DNA of 9,469 nt from contig JADLCZ010000090.1 of assembly GCA_020846955.1 (NCBI GenBank), positions 1-9,469 of the forward strand, read 5' to 3'. This document shows, piece by piece, positions 1-5,486 of this stretch (the first letter of the stretch is position 1; every line of letters starts with the position of its first letter). The position numbers were made by a program, and so were the translations under genes. Source of the DNA: Candidatus Nomurabacteria bacterium (GTDB lineage Bacteria > Patescibacteriota > Minisyncoccia > Phycocordibacterales > UBA9973). Under the pieces are notes generated by a model, which had not been told where the DNA came from, ran no database searches, and saw nothing but the letters and a program-made list of their open reading frames with translations.

Positions 1-1929
1 AAAAAGGGTCCCCCTCAGGTGGCACTATTACATGCCATATGTGGATTTGCTGTACTCCTCTCTACCCTTGCAATCCTAGATATAGCTGTGAATGGTGCTG
101 GGTCTTCTGCAAACATTGCTCTCGGTGGATATTTGGGTAGTATATTTGCATACCCCTTTGCCAAATTATTTGGCGTATGGGCGAGCTTCCTGATTCTCGG
201 TGCAATGCTTATAATTTCACTTATCGTCCTCTTTGACGAGAAGCCAGAGCTTGCTACATTCTGGCCTCGTATGAAGCAATTGTTGACTCGCAAAATGTCT
301 CTACCGAAATTTGAGAAAAAGGAAGATTACGAAACAGAATACGAAGAAGAAAAATCTGAAATTATAGTTCCAGAAAAAGAAAACGAAACGATAGAAGAAA
401 CACCATATGAAGAAAATGAGGAAGAGGAATTGATCCCTATAAAAAGAAAAAAGATTACTGGCGCTTATGTCCCCCCTCCAATGTCATTACTTGAGCGCGA
501 CAAAGGCAAGCCAAATGTCGGTGATATAAAAGGTAATATGAATATCATAAAAAGGACTTTGGAGAACTTCGGTATTCAAGTCGAGATGGATGAAGTAACA
601 GTTGGCCCAACAGTTACAAGATACGCTCTCAAGCCTGCCCAAGGTATGAAATTGTCGCGTATTGTTGGCCTCCAAAATGACTTGGCGCTTGCTCTTGCTG
701 CCCACCCTATTCGTATCGAGGCGCCTATCCCAGGCAAATCTCTCGTTGGTATCGAGATCCCGAACAAGGTCAAATCTACAGTTGGACTTGCGACACTCCT
801 TTCCGATGACAAATTCCAGAATTCTGCTAAGCCTCTAACAGTGGCCCTTGGTAAAGGATTGTCTGGCAAAGCCTACTTTGGTAACTTGGCCAAGATGCCA
901 CATGCATTGATCGCCGGTGCTACAGGCTCTGGTAAGTCTGTTACTATTCACTCGATCATCACATCCCTACTCTACCGCAATGGCCCCGAGGAAATGCGCC
1001 TAATCATGGTAGACCCAAAGCGTGTCGAGCTCACTTTGTACAACAAAATCCCTCACCTACTCACCCCTGTGATTACAGATGCAAAGAAATGTATCCTCGC
1101 ACTCAAATGGGCAGCAAAAGAAATGGATCGCCGTTACGATATCCTCGAATCACATTCTGTTCGTGATGTAGAGTCATATCATACAAATATTCTTCCAAAA
1201 GCCCAGAAAGCTTACGAGAAAGATTCCGAGGAAGAAAATGCTCCAGACAAGCTACCATATATAGTCATAATAATAGATGAATTGGCCGACATTATGCAGT
1301 CGTACCCAAGAGAACTCGAGAGCGCAATAGTACGCCTTGCCCAGATGTCTCGTGCTGTTGGTATACATCTTATCCTTTCAACACAACGTCCATCAGTTAA
1401 TGTTATTACTGGACTGATCAAAGCCAACGTCCCTACTCGTGTAGCACTACAAGTATCATCACAGATTGATTCACGTACAATTCTTGATTCTGCAGGAGCC
1501 GAGAAATTGCTCGGTGCCGGAGATATGCTATATGCAAGTGGTGAAATGAGCCAGCCAGAACGCCTCCAGAGTGCCTTTATATCCGAAGATGAGGTAAAGA
1601 ATGTCGTCGCCTACCTACGCAGAGCCTACCAAGACGAACTTCCAAACGAAATCGAGTTTTCAGGGACAGTAGACTCTGGCAATAATCTATTCAGTTCATC
1701 TCTCGAAGACAATAATGATGACGATTTATATGAGGATGCCCGATTGATTGTTATAGAAACAGGCAAAGCTAGTACATCATACCTACAACGCAAGCTCGGT
1801 ATAGGATACGCTCGAGCTGCAAAATTGATCGATATGCTAGAAGAGCGAGGTATAGTCGGGGCTTCCAACGGATCCAAGCCACGTGATGTGCTCGAGACTC
1901 GTCCGCCAACCGACAATTTAACAGACTAG
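1..1929 (+). CDS. ftsK: DNA translocase FtsK/SpoIIIE, 5'-truncated by window edge
   Basis: Hexameric DNA pump that clears and aligns chromosome termini at the division septum. The frame is open from base 1, and residues upstream of the GTG at 19 continue the family's membrane region, so the true start lies outside the window and the GTG is probably internal. Counting from base 1, there are two hydrophobic segments at about residues 7-27 and 60-78, the end of the 4-TM domain. A short acidic linker at about 100-150 replaces the long Pro/Gln linker of E. coli. The motor follows, with Walker A GATGSGKS at nt 916-939, MVDPKRVEL, Walker B IIIDELAD around nt 1270-1290, and the STQRPSVNVITG segment. 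A C-terminal winged-helix gamma domain (nt about 1726-1893; LIVIETGKASTSYLQRKLGIGY) is the part that reads orienting sequences in known FtsKs. The stop TAG lies in a single CTAG. Identity is certain; only the N-terminus is missing. Confidence 0.97.
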   Translation, partial: KKGPPQVALLHAICGFAVLLSTLAILDIAVNGAGSSANIALGGYLGSIFAYPFAKLFGVWASFLILGAMLIISLIVLFDEKPELATFWPRMKQLLTRKMSLPKFEKKEDYETEYEEEKSEIIVPEKENETIEETPYEENEEEELIPIKRKKITGAYVPPPMSLLERDKGKPNVGDIKGNMNIIKRTLENFGIQVEMDEVTVGPTVTRYALKPAQGMKLSRIVGLQNDLALALAAHPIRIEAPIPGKSLVGIEIPNKVKSTVGLATLLSDDKFQNSAKPLTVALGKGLSGKAYFGNLAKMPHALIAGATGSGKSVTIHSIITSLLYRNGPEEMRLIMVDPKRVELTLYNKIPHLLTPVITDAKKCILALKWAAKEMDRRYDILESHSVRDVESYHTNILPKAQKAYEKDSEEENAPDKLPYIVIIIDELADIMQSYPRELESAIVRLAQMSRAVGIHLILSTQRPSVNVITGLIKANVPTRVALQVSSQIDSRTILDSAGAEKLLGAGDMLYASGEMSQPERLQSAFISEDEVKNVVAYLRRAYQDELPNEIEFSGTVDSGNNLFSSSLEDNNDDDLYEDARLIVIETGKASTSYLQRKLGIGYARAAKLIDMLEERGIVGASNGSKPRDVLETRPPTDNLTD

Positions 1930-1985
1930 TTTGTAGGGGCGGGAATCTGTGGATAATATAGATGCGGTGTAGTCAGTAATAATTT

Positions 1986-1993
1986 GGTATAAT
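1986..1993 (+). promoter_or_regulatory. Candidate -10 promoter element upstream of the Ig-like protein
   Basis: TATAAT at 1988-1993 is a perfect consensus -10, preceded by GG rather than a full TGn extension. No convincing -35 lies 16-18 bp upstream. Transcription would begin near 2000, leaving a leader of under 10 nt before the ATG at 2008, which has no Shine-Dalgarno sequence. Such near-leaderless starts are plausible in this type of genome. The element would let the Ig-like gene, and perhaps recA, be transcribed independently of ftsK. Confidence 0.45.
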
Positions 1994-2007
1994 AAACATA
2001 TAAACGA

Positions 2008-2415
2008 ATGAATACAATAAAGAATACAAATATATCATTCTGGATAAAAACAAGCGTACCTATTGTTTTGTTTGTTGTAATTATTACGCTTGTCTTTATT
2101 AATATGCGAGGAATCATTCGTGGAGTTCAAATTAGTGCCAATATAGATGACCCTCAAAGTACTACAATAATTTCTGAAATATCTGGTAATGCCAAAAATG
2201 CTACATATTTATCACTAAATGGTCGGGAAATTAATTTAGACAAAAATGGCACATTCAATGAAAAGATTGCTCTCCCCGACGGATACTCTGTAGTAACAAT
2301 AGAGGCCAAAGACGCATTTGGTAAAAGTGCGATCAAAACTATGGAAATATATAAGGCACCAAAAGGAGATACTGTGGCAATCGGAAATATAACAAATAAT
2401 ATTATTAATAATTAA
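2008..2415 (+). CDS. Small membrane-anchored protein with one Ig-like domain
   Basis: 135 aa. The N-terminus has a short polar stretch (MNTIKNTNISFWIK) and one strong hydrophobic helix at about residues 15-32, which would anchor the protein with the remainder outside the cytoplasm. The exported part, about residues 40-118, looks like a single beta-sandwich: ISGNAKNATYLSLNGREINL, then a turn with DKNGTFNEKIALPDGYSVVTIEAKDAFG, a pattern typical of bacterial Ig-like/glucodextranase-B-type domains that decorate surface proteins. The tail is Asn/Ile-rich and low in complexity. There is no catalytic motif, so a structural or adhesive surface role is the best guess. It lies 78 bp after ftsK and 54 bp before recA; its link to either is positional only. 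The domain type is inferred from pattern, not from a profile search. Confidence 0.75.
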   Translation: MNTIKNTNISFWIKTSVPIVLFVVIITLVFINMRGIIRGVQISANIDDPQSTTIISEISGNAKNATYLSLNGREINLDKNGTFNEKIALPDGYSVVTIEAKDAFGKSAIKTMEIYKAPKGDTVAIGNITNNIINN

Positions 2416-2420
2416 TTACA

Positions 2421-2455
2421 GATGTCCGACGTCTGCAAGGCAGACGTCGGACATC
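2421..2455. repeat. Perfect 16-bp hairpin palindrome upstream of recA
   Basis: Left arm GATGTCCGACGTCTGC (2421-2436), loop AAG (2437-2439), right arm GCAGACGTCGGACATC (2440-2455), with no mismatch. Each arm also holds a smaller palindrome, GACGTC. It starts 6 bp after the stop of the Ig-like gene and ends 14 bp before the recA ATG. The following bases (GGTAAAATAAAAAT) have no T-tract, so it is not a canonical intrinsic terminator for + strand transcription. It is much more GC-rich than its surroundings, which suggests a REP-like dispersed palindrome. A role as an RNA-stabilising stem or recA attenuator is possible but not shown. Confidence 0.85.
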
Positions 2456-2469
2456 GGTAAAATAAAAAT

Positions 2470-3540
2470 ATGCAAAAAAAAGCAAAGAAGGAGCCAAAAG
2501 AAATAGGTGCAGGAATTGAGGATACAATTCGTTCAATTCAAACAAAATTCGGTGAAGGCTCTATTATGAAGCTAGGTGATGCTCCGAAAGTAGATATTGA
2601 TGTCATCCCTACTGGATCTATTGGTCTTGATATGGCGCTTGGAGTCGGTGGTGTACCCCGCGGACGTATGATAGAAATATTTGGACCCGAATCAAGTGGT
2701 AAGACAACTCTTGCACTCCATATAGTAGCCGAAGCTCAAAAGAAAAGTGGTGTATGTGCATATATTGACGCTGAACATGCAATGGATCCAGAGTACGCAC
2801 GTAAATTAGGAGTAAATATAAAAGAGCTCCTTATTTCTCAACCAGACACTGGTGAGCAAGGCTTGGAGATTACAGAGAGTCTTGTACGCTCGGGCAAGAT
2901 CGATGTAATTGTTATCGACTCAGTTGCCGCACTAACTCCGAAAGACGAAATCGAGGGCGATATGGGTCAATCACATGTAGGTAAACAAGCACGGTTAATG
3001 TCCCAAGCACTCAGGAAGCTTACTGCAATTGTAGCCCGTTCAAATACAGTTGTGATATTCATCAACCAGATTCGTATGCAGATTGGAATTATGTTTGGCA
3101 ATCCCGAGACAACTCCAGGAGGCAAAGCACTTAAATTCTATACATCTATTCGCCTCGACATTCGTCGTATAGCTCAGATTAAAAAAGGTGAAGAAGTTGT
3201 AGGCTCTCGCACTCGTGTGAAAGTGGTCAAGAACAAAGTCGCTGCCCCATTCAAGCAGACAGAATTCGATATATTGTATGGTGAAGGAATCTCTCGTGAA
3301 GGTGAAATTATGGCCCTCGGCGAGAAGCTCGGTATCATCTCTAAATCAAGTGGTGCAATATTTACTTATCTAGGTACAGAAAAGGCTCGAGCAAAAGAAG
3401 GTTTCGAGGAAATCAAGCTCGGCCGTGGCTACGACGCCGCTCGCACATATCTAAGAGACAACAAAAAGCTCTCCGACGAAATCCTAAAAGAAGTAAGAGC
3501 CCGCTTCGACGAAATCCAAGTAGCGTCAACTAGTGACTAG
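2470..3540 (+). CDS. recA: Recombinase RecA
   Basis: Forms filaments on single-stranded DNA, catalyses strand exchange and stimulates LexA-type self-cleavage where present. At 356 aa it matches the usual length (353 in E. coli). Walker A GPESSGKTT is at residues 72-80. Walker B (VIVIDSVAALTP) precedes DNA-binding loop L1, whose EIEGDMGQSHVGKQAR begins at residue 160. NQIRMQIGIMFGNPETTPGG, with loop L2 starting near residue 210, and the YTSIRLDIRR segment are near-canonical. The ATG at 2470 gives the expected lysine-rich N-terminus; no Shine-Dalgarno sequence precedes it. No LexA-like operator is visible upstream, only the 2421-2455 hairpin. The last codons (act agt gac tag) lie inside a CTAG-heptad array, so the final residues TSD and the stop are supplied by repeat DNA. 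A separate gene for a four-helix-bundle protein follows within 30 bp. Confidence 0.99.
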   Translation: MQKKAKKEPKEIGAGIEDTIRSIQTKFGEGSIMKLGDAPKVDIDVIPTGSIGLDMALGVGGVPRGRMIEIFGPESSGKTTLALHIVAEAQKKSGVCAYIDAEHAMDPEYARKLGVNIKELLISQPDTGEQGLEITESLVRSGKIDVIVIDSVAALTPKDEIEGDMGQSHVGKQARLMSQALRKLTAIVARSNTVVIFINQIRMQIGIMFGNPETTPGGKALKFYTSIRLDIRRIAQIKKGEEVVGSRTRVKVVKNKVAAPFKQTEFDILYGEGISREGEIMALGEKLGIISKSSGAIFTYLGTEKARAKEGFEEIKLGRGYDAARTYLRDNKKLSDEILKEVRARFDEIQVASTSD

Positions 3541-3563
3541 GTTCTAGTTGCTAGGTTCTAGTG
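3530..3563. repeat. CTAG-heptad half-array R1 (recA 3' end)
   Basis: Five CTAG tetramers at an exact 7-bp period (3530, 3537, 3544, 3551, 3558), with spacers TGA, GTT, TTG, GTT. It overlaps the last codons and stop of recA and ends at the GTG just before the four-helix-bundle gene. Its GTT spacers make it a rough reverse complement of the AAC-containing right half of R2 at 3973-4004. The gene between is therefore bracketed by inverted copies. CTAG is usually a rare tetranucleotide in bacteria, so the clustering is not chance. Confidence 0.9.
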
Positions 3564-3566
3564 AAA

Positions 3567-3929
3567 ATGCAAAATATAAATATAAAATCGTATAAAGACT
3601 TAATTGTTTGGCAAAAGGGGTACGAGCTTGTGAAGCAAGTTTATAAACTGGCAGATAAATTACCAAAGTCAGAAATTTTTGCCTTACAATCACAAATGCG
3701 TCGATCGGCTGTTTCAATTGTCTCAAACATTGCCGAAGGTGGCAGTAGAAAAACAAGGAAAGATTATTGCCAATTTTTGCATATAGCTTATGGGTCTACT
3801 TCTGAACTCGAAACTCAATTATTCCTATGTAAAGATTTATACAACATTCCCGTAGAACCACAACTTGAATTAATTACAGAAATAAGTAAAATACTAAGAG
3901 TTATCATTAATAAACTAGAAACAAATTAG
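3567..3929 (+). CDS. Four-helix-bundle protein of the S23 / Avd-like family
   Basis: 120 aa from the ATG at 3567. A GTG at 3561 would add two residues but belongs to the repeat array, so the ATG is preferred. The sequence fits the family named after proteins encoded in 23S rRNA intervening sequences: SYKDLIVWQKGYELVKQVY near the N-terminus, the core QMRRSAVSIVSNIAEGGSR, then FLHIAYGSTSELETQL. Four amphipathic helices with conserved Trp, RR and NIAEG are expected. The family fold is shared with Avd of diversity-generating retroelements, a basic oligomer that binds nucleic acid; the function of free-standing copies is not established. There is no reverse transcriptase, template repeat or rRNA gene here. 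The stop TAG lies in the first tetramer of array R2. It is AT-richer than recA and efp and breaks the recA-efp spacing, consistent with later arrival. Confidence 0.9.
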   Translation: MQNINIKSYKDLIVWQKGYELVKQVYKLADKLPKSEIFALQSQMRRSAVSIVSNIAEGGSRKTRKDYCQFLHIAYGSTSELETQLFLCKDLYNIPVEPQLELITEISKILRVIINKLETN

Positions 3930-4004
3930 TGGCTAGTAACTAGTGTTTAGGGTCTAGAAATAGACTCTTTCCCTAGAACCTAGTCCCTAGCTACTAGAAC
4001 CTAA
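3926..4004. repeat. CTAG-heptad array R2, complete two-half copy
   Basis: Left half: tetramers at 3926 (TTAG), 3933, 3940, 3947 (TTAG) and 3954, spacers TGG, TAA, TGT, GGT. Core of about 15 bp (3958-3972) without GAATTC. Right half: 3973, 3980, 3987, 3994 and CTAA at 4001, spacers AAC, TCC, CTA, AAC. All spacing within halves is exactly 7 bp. The right half ends 4 bp before the efp ATG, so the efp upstream region is repeat DNA with no Shine-Dalgarno sequence. The first tetramer provides the stop of the upstream gene. Confidence 0.92.
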
Positions 4005-4008
4005 TCAT

Positions 4009-4587
4009 ATGGCAATGCTAGAATACAGTGAAATACGCACAGGAAAGATTATCGTTTATGAGGATGAGCCTTGTGTCGTGCTCGACAACCATGTCGCCCG
4101 CACACAGCAACGCAAACCTCAAAATCAGGTTAAATTAAAGAGCCTTCTTTCAGGTCGCACTTGGAACACCGTTTTCCACGCTTCCGACAAAGCCGATGAA
4201 GCCGAGGTGAATAAAAAGGAAGTAAAATTCCTCTACGCCAACAAGGGTGAGTACTGGTTCGCAGATCCAGAGAATCCCAAGGATCGTTTCCAACTCGATG
4301 AGAAAGTCCTCGGCGACGCAGTCAAATTCCTAAAAGCAAATGAAAATGTGAGTGCGCTTGTTTGGGGTGAAGATGATGAGGAGAAGATAATCAGCATTAA
4401 ACTTCCTGTCAAAATGGAGTTCACAATCAAAGAAGCCCCTCCCTCTATCAAGGGCAATACTGCCAACGGTGGTGGCAAAGTAGTCGTACTCGAGAATGGT
4501 GTTAATATAAATGTCCCCTTCTTCTTAAATGCTGGCGACAAAATCCGAATCAATACAGAAACTGGTGAATACGTGGAAAGAGTATAA
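4009..4587 (+). CDS. efp: Translation elongation factor P
   Basis: Binds between the P and E sites and relieves ribosome stalling at consecutive prolines. 192 aa against 188 in E. coli, with all three beta-barrel domains. Domain I begins MLEYSEIRTGKIIVYEDEPC. Domain III is very typical (SIKGNTANGGGKVVVLENG, VPFFLNAGDKIRINTETGEYVERV). The tip loop, which is KPGKG with modified Lys34 in E. coli, reads HVARTQQRKPQNQVKL (residues 28-43) and appears about one residue longer. No residue aligns plainly with Lys34; R35 or K36 could serve, or the protein may act unmodified. No modification enzyme (EpmA, EarP, YmfI) is in the window. A second ATG at 4015 is an equally possible start. Repeat R2 ends 4 bp upstream, and a bidirectional terminator follows 27 bp after the stop. 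Confidence 0.97.
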   Translation: MAMLEYSEIRTGKIIVYEDEPCVVLDNHVARTQQRKPQNQVKLKSLLSGRTWNTVFHASDKADEAEVNKKEVKFLYANKGEYWFADPENPKDRFQLDEKVLGDAVKFLKANENVSALVWGEDDEEKIISIKLPVKMEFTIKEAPPSIKGNTANGGGKVVVLENGVNINVPFFLNAGDKIRINTETGEYVERV

Positions 4588-4614
4588 GGTGCTAGTATAA
4601 GTATGAGGAAATAC

Positions 4615-4649
4615 AAAAATTCCCCTAAGCAATTCTTAGGGGAATTTTT
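4615..4649. terminator. Bidirectional intrinsic terminator between efp and rpsR
   Basis: A perfect 15-bp inverted repeat: left arm AAAAATTCCCCTAAG (4615-4629), loop CAATT, right arm CTTAGGGGAATTTTT (4635-4649). The stem has a CCCCTAAG core flanked by A and T tracts on both sides, so it gives a hairpin followed by U residues in either direction. It sits 27 bp after the efp stop and 10 bp beyond the rpsR stop, just where two convergent transcripts must end. Confidence 0.93.
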
Positions 4650-4659
4650 GTTATATTTA

Positions 4660-4860
4660 TTACTTTGCGATAAATGGGAGTAAGCCCATAAATCGTGCAC
4701 GCTTGATTGCTTCGGCAAGCTTGCGTTGATTTTTAGAAGTTGTGTTTGTCTTCTTGCGGCCCATCATACGAGCATTGGCAGCAATAAACTTGCGCAACAA
4801 ATCCAAATCTTTGTAATCAATATATTTTATATTGTTTGAAGAAAAATAATCTTGTTTCAT
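4660..4860 (-). CDS. rpsR: 30S ribosomal protein S18
   Basis: Binds 16S rRNA of the 30S platform as a heterodimer with S6. 66 aa against 75 in E. coli. The conserved core is clear: YIDYKDLDLLRKFI (residues 13-26), then the basic signature TSKNQRKLAEAIKRARFMGLLPF (residues 41-63). The shortfall is mostly N-terminal: the segment before IDYKD has about 12 residues rather than about 20 and lacks the usual FCRF-type motif. It is the last gene of the rpsF-ssb-rpsR transcript. It is separated from ssb by 82 bp holding array R3; no Shine-Dalgarno sequence is seen before its ATG. The terminator at 4615-4649 follows. Confidence 0.96.
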   Translation of the reverse strand: MKQDYFSSNNIKYIDYKDLDLLRKFIAANARMMGRKKTNTTSKNQRKLAEAIKRARFMGLLPFIAK

Positions 4861-4865
4861 TTGAG

Positions 4866-4936
4866 TTAGTTTTTAGTTGCTAGTGACTAGTTGCTAGTGA
4901 TTTTGAATTCCCTAGAACCTAGAAACTAGAACCTAA
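4866..4936. repeat. CTAG-heptad array R3 (ssb/rpsR junction)
   Basis: Left half: tetramers at 4866 and 4873 (TTAG), 4880, 4887 and 4894, spacers TTT, TTG, TGA, TTG, TGA. Core TTTTGAATTC at 4901-4910. Right half: 4912, 4919, 4926 and CTAA at 4933, spacers AAC, AAA, AAC. On the + strand the conserved right half points toward the ssb stop. It fills nearly the whole space between two genes that are usually close together, and would be transcribed in the operon mRNA as an imperfect CTAG-rich hairpin. Confidence 0.93.
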
Positions 4937-4942
4937 TTATTG

Positions 4943-5398
4943 TTAAAATGGAATATCTTCGGATGCGATTTCATCTTGAGGATAATCTATTGTATCGAGC
5001 CCACCGTCATCTTGTTCATTTGATTTAGTTTGAGCTTGTGTTGGCGCTACTCCTGTTCGGGGTGCATTACCAGTTGAGCCGAATTGTACACGGTCTGCAA
5101 CAACTTCTGTGCGATACTTCTTTGTGCCAGTTGTAGCATCATCCCAGCTACGAGTCTGCATACGGCCCTCTATCATAACTTGGCTACCCTTTTTCATATA
5201 TTGGGCAACTGTTTCTGCTTGGCGACCAAATACAACTATATTGTGATAATCAGCTGCTTCTTGTTTGGCACCATTTTGGTCTTTCCAAACACGATTAGTA
5301 GCAACAGAGAAACTACAAACTTTGATACCAGATGGTAATGCTTTTAACTCAGGATCCCGAGTCAAATTGCCGATAATTAATGCTTTGTTTAAATACAT
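4943..5398 (-). CDS. ssb: Single-stranded DNA-binding protein
   Basis: Coats single-stranded DNA during replication, repair and recombination and recruits partner proteins through its C-terminal tip. 151 aa. The OB fold spans about residues 1-107, beginning MYLNKALIIGNLTRDPELKALPSG and including FSVATNRVW, DYHNIVVFGRQAE, VMIEGRMQTRSW and TEVVADRVQF. A flexible linker rich in Gln, Thr, Gly and Asp (108-140) leads to the acidic tip EIASEDIPF, the conserved protein-docking motif. Lying between rpsF and rpsR is the classic bacterial arrangement and supports orthology. The ATG at 5398 has no Shine-Dalgarno sequence; arrays R4 and R3 lie on either side. Confidence 0.98.
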   Translation of the reverse strand: MYLNKALIIGNLTRDPELKALPSGIKVCSFSVATNRVWKDQNGAKQEAADYHNIVVFGRQAETVAQYMKKGSQVMIEGRMQTRSWDDATTGTKKYRTEVVADRVQFGSTGNAPRTGVAPTQAQTKSNEQDDGGLDTIDYPQDEIASEDIPF

Positions 5399-5402
5399 AA
5401 AA

Positions 5403-5471
5403 TTAGTTGAGAGTTTCTAGTGACTAGTTGCTAGTATTTGAATTCCCTAGAACCTAGAAGCTAGAACCTAA
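5403..5471. repeat. CTAG-heptad array R4 (rpsF/ssb junction)
   Basis: Left half: TTAG at 5403, a degenerate unit near 5410, then CTAG at 5417, 5424 and 5431, spacers TGA and TTG. Core TATTTGAATTCC at 5435-5446. Right half: 5447, 5454, 5461 and CTAA at 5468, spacers AAC, AAG, AAC. It is very close to R3 in sequence and orientation. It occupies most of the 88 bp between the rpsF stop and the ssb start. Confidence 0.93.
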
Positions 5472-5486
5472 TTACTTGTAATCTAC

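Larger units (their letters stand above)
3530..4004 (+). mobile_element. Candidate composite element: CTAG-heptad arrays plus four-helix-bundle gene
   Basis: About 475 bp lying between recA and efp. It consists of half-array R1, the four-helix-bundle gene and complete array R2 (two halves). The outer half-arrays (3530-3563 and 3973-4004) are inverted with respect to each other. Removing the gene together with the left half of R2 would leave a left half followed by a right half, the layout of the gene-less copies at 4866-4936, 5403-5471 and 5970-6039. This suggests the gene-less copies are non-autonomous relatives. No transposase, integrase or clear target-site duplication is visible, so mobility is inferred from structure alone. 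Confidence 0.4.

Noticed and set aside
19..21. GTG as the true start of ftsK
   Set aside because: The frame remains open to base 1 and a hydrophobic FtsK-type segment begins straight away. A complete FtsK has more transmembrane sequence upstream, so the gene runs off the window.
2421..2455. Intrinsic terminator after the Ig-like gene
   Set aside because: The stem is perfect, but the bases after it (GGTAAAATAAAA) contain no U-tract on the + strand, and there is little room before recA. It is listed as a repeat instead.
2416..2469. LexA/SOS operator upstream of recA
   Set aside because: Neither a CTG-N10-CAG site nor a GAAC-N4-GTTC-type box is seen before recA; the strong symmetry there is the GC-rich hairpin at 2421-2455, which does not match either operator type.
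3561..3566. GTG start for the four-helix-bundle gene
   Set aside because: The GTG is the end of repeat R1. The ATG at 3567 gives the family's usual N-terminus and needs no repeat-derived codon.
3561..3929. Diversity-generating retroelement, because of the Avd-like fold
   Set aside because: There is no reverse transcriptase, no template/variable repeat pair and no target gene in the window. The protein is closer to free-standing S23-type copies.
3561..3929. 23S rRNA intervening sequence encoding S23
   Set aside because: The gene lies between recA and efp with no rRNA sequence nearby; only the protein family name is shared.
4233..4718. 161-codon open frame on the minus strand across efp, the terminator and rpsR
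   Set aside because: It is antisense to the well-identified efp, crosses a strong terminator and overlaps rpsR in another frame. Its Ser/Pro-rich low-complexity product is typical of a shadow frame.
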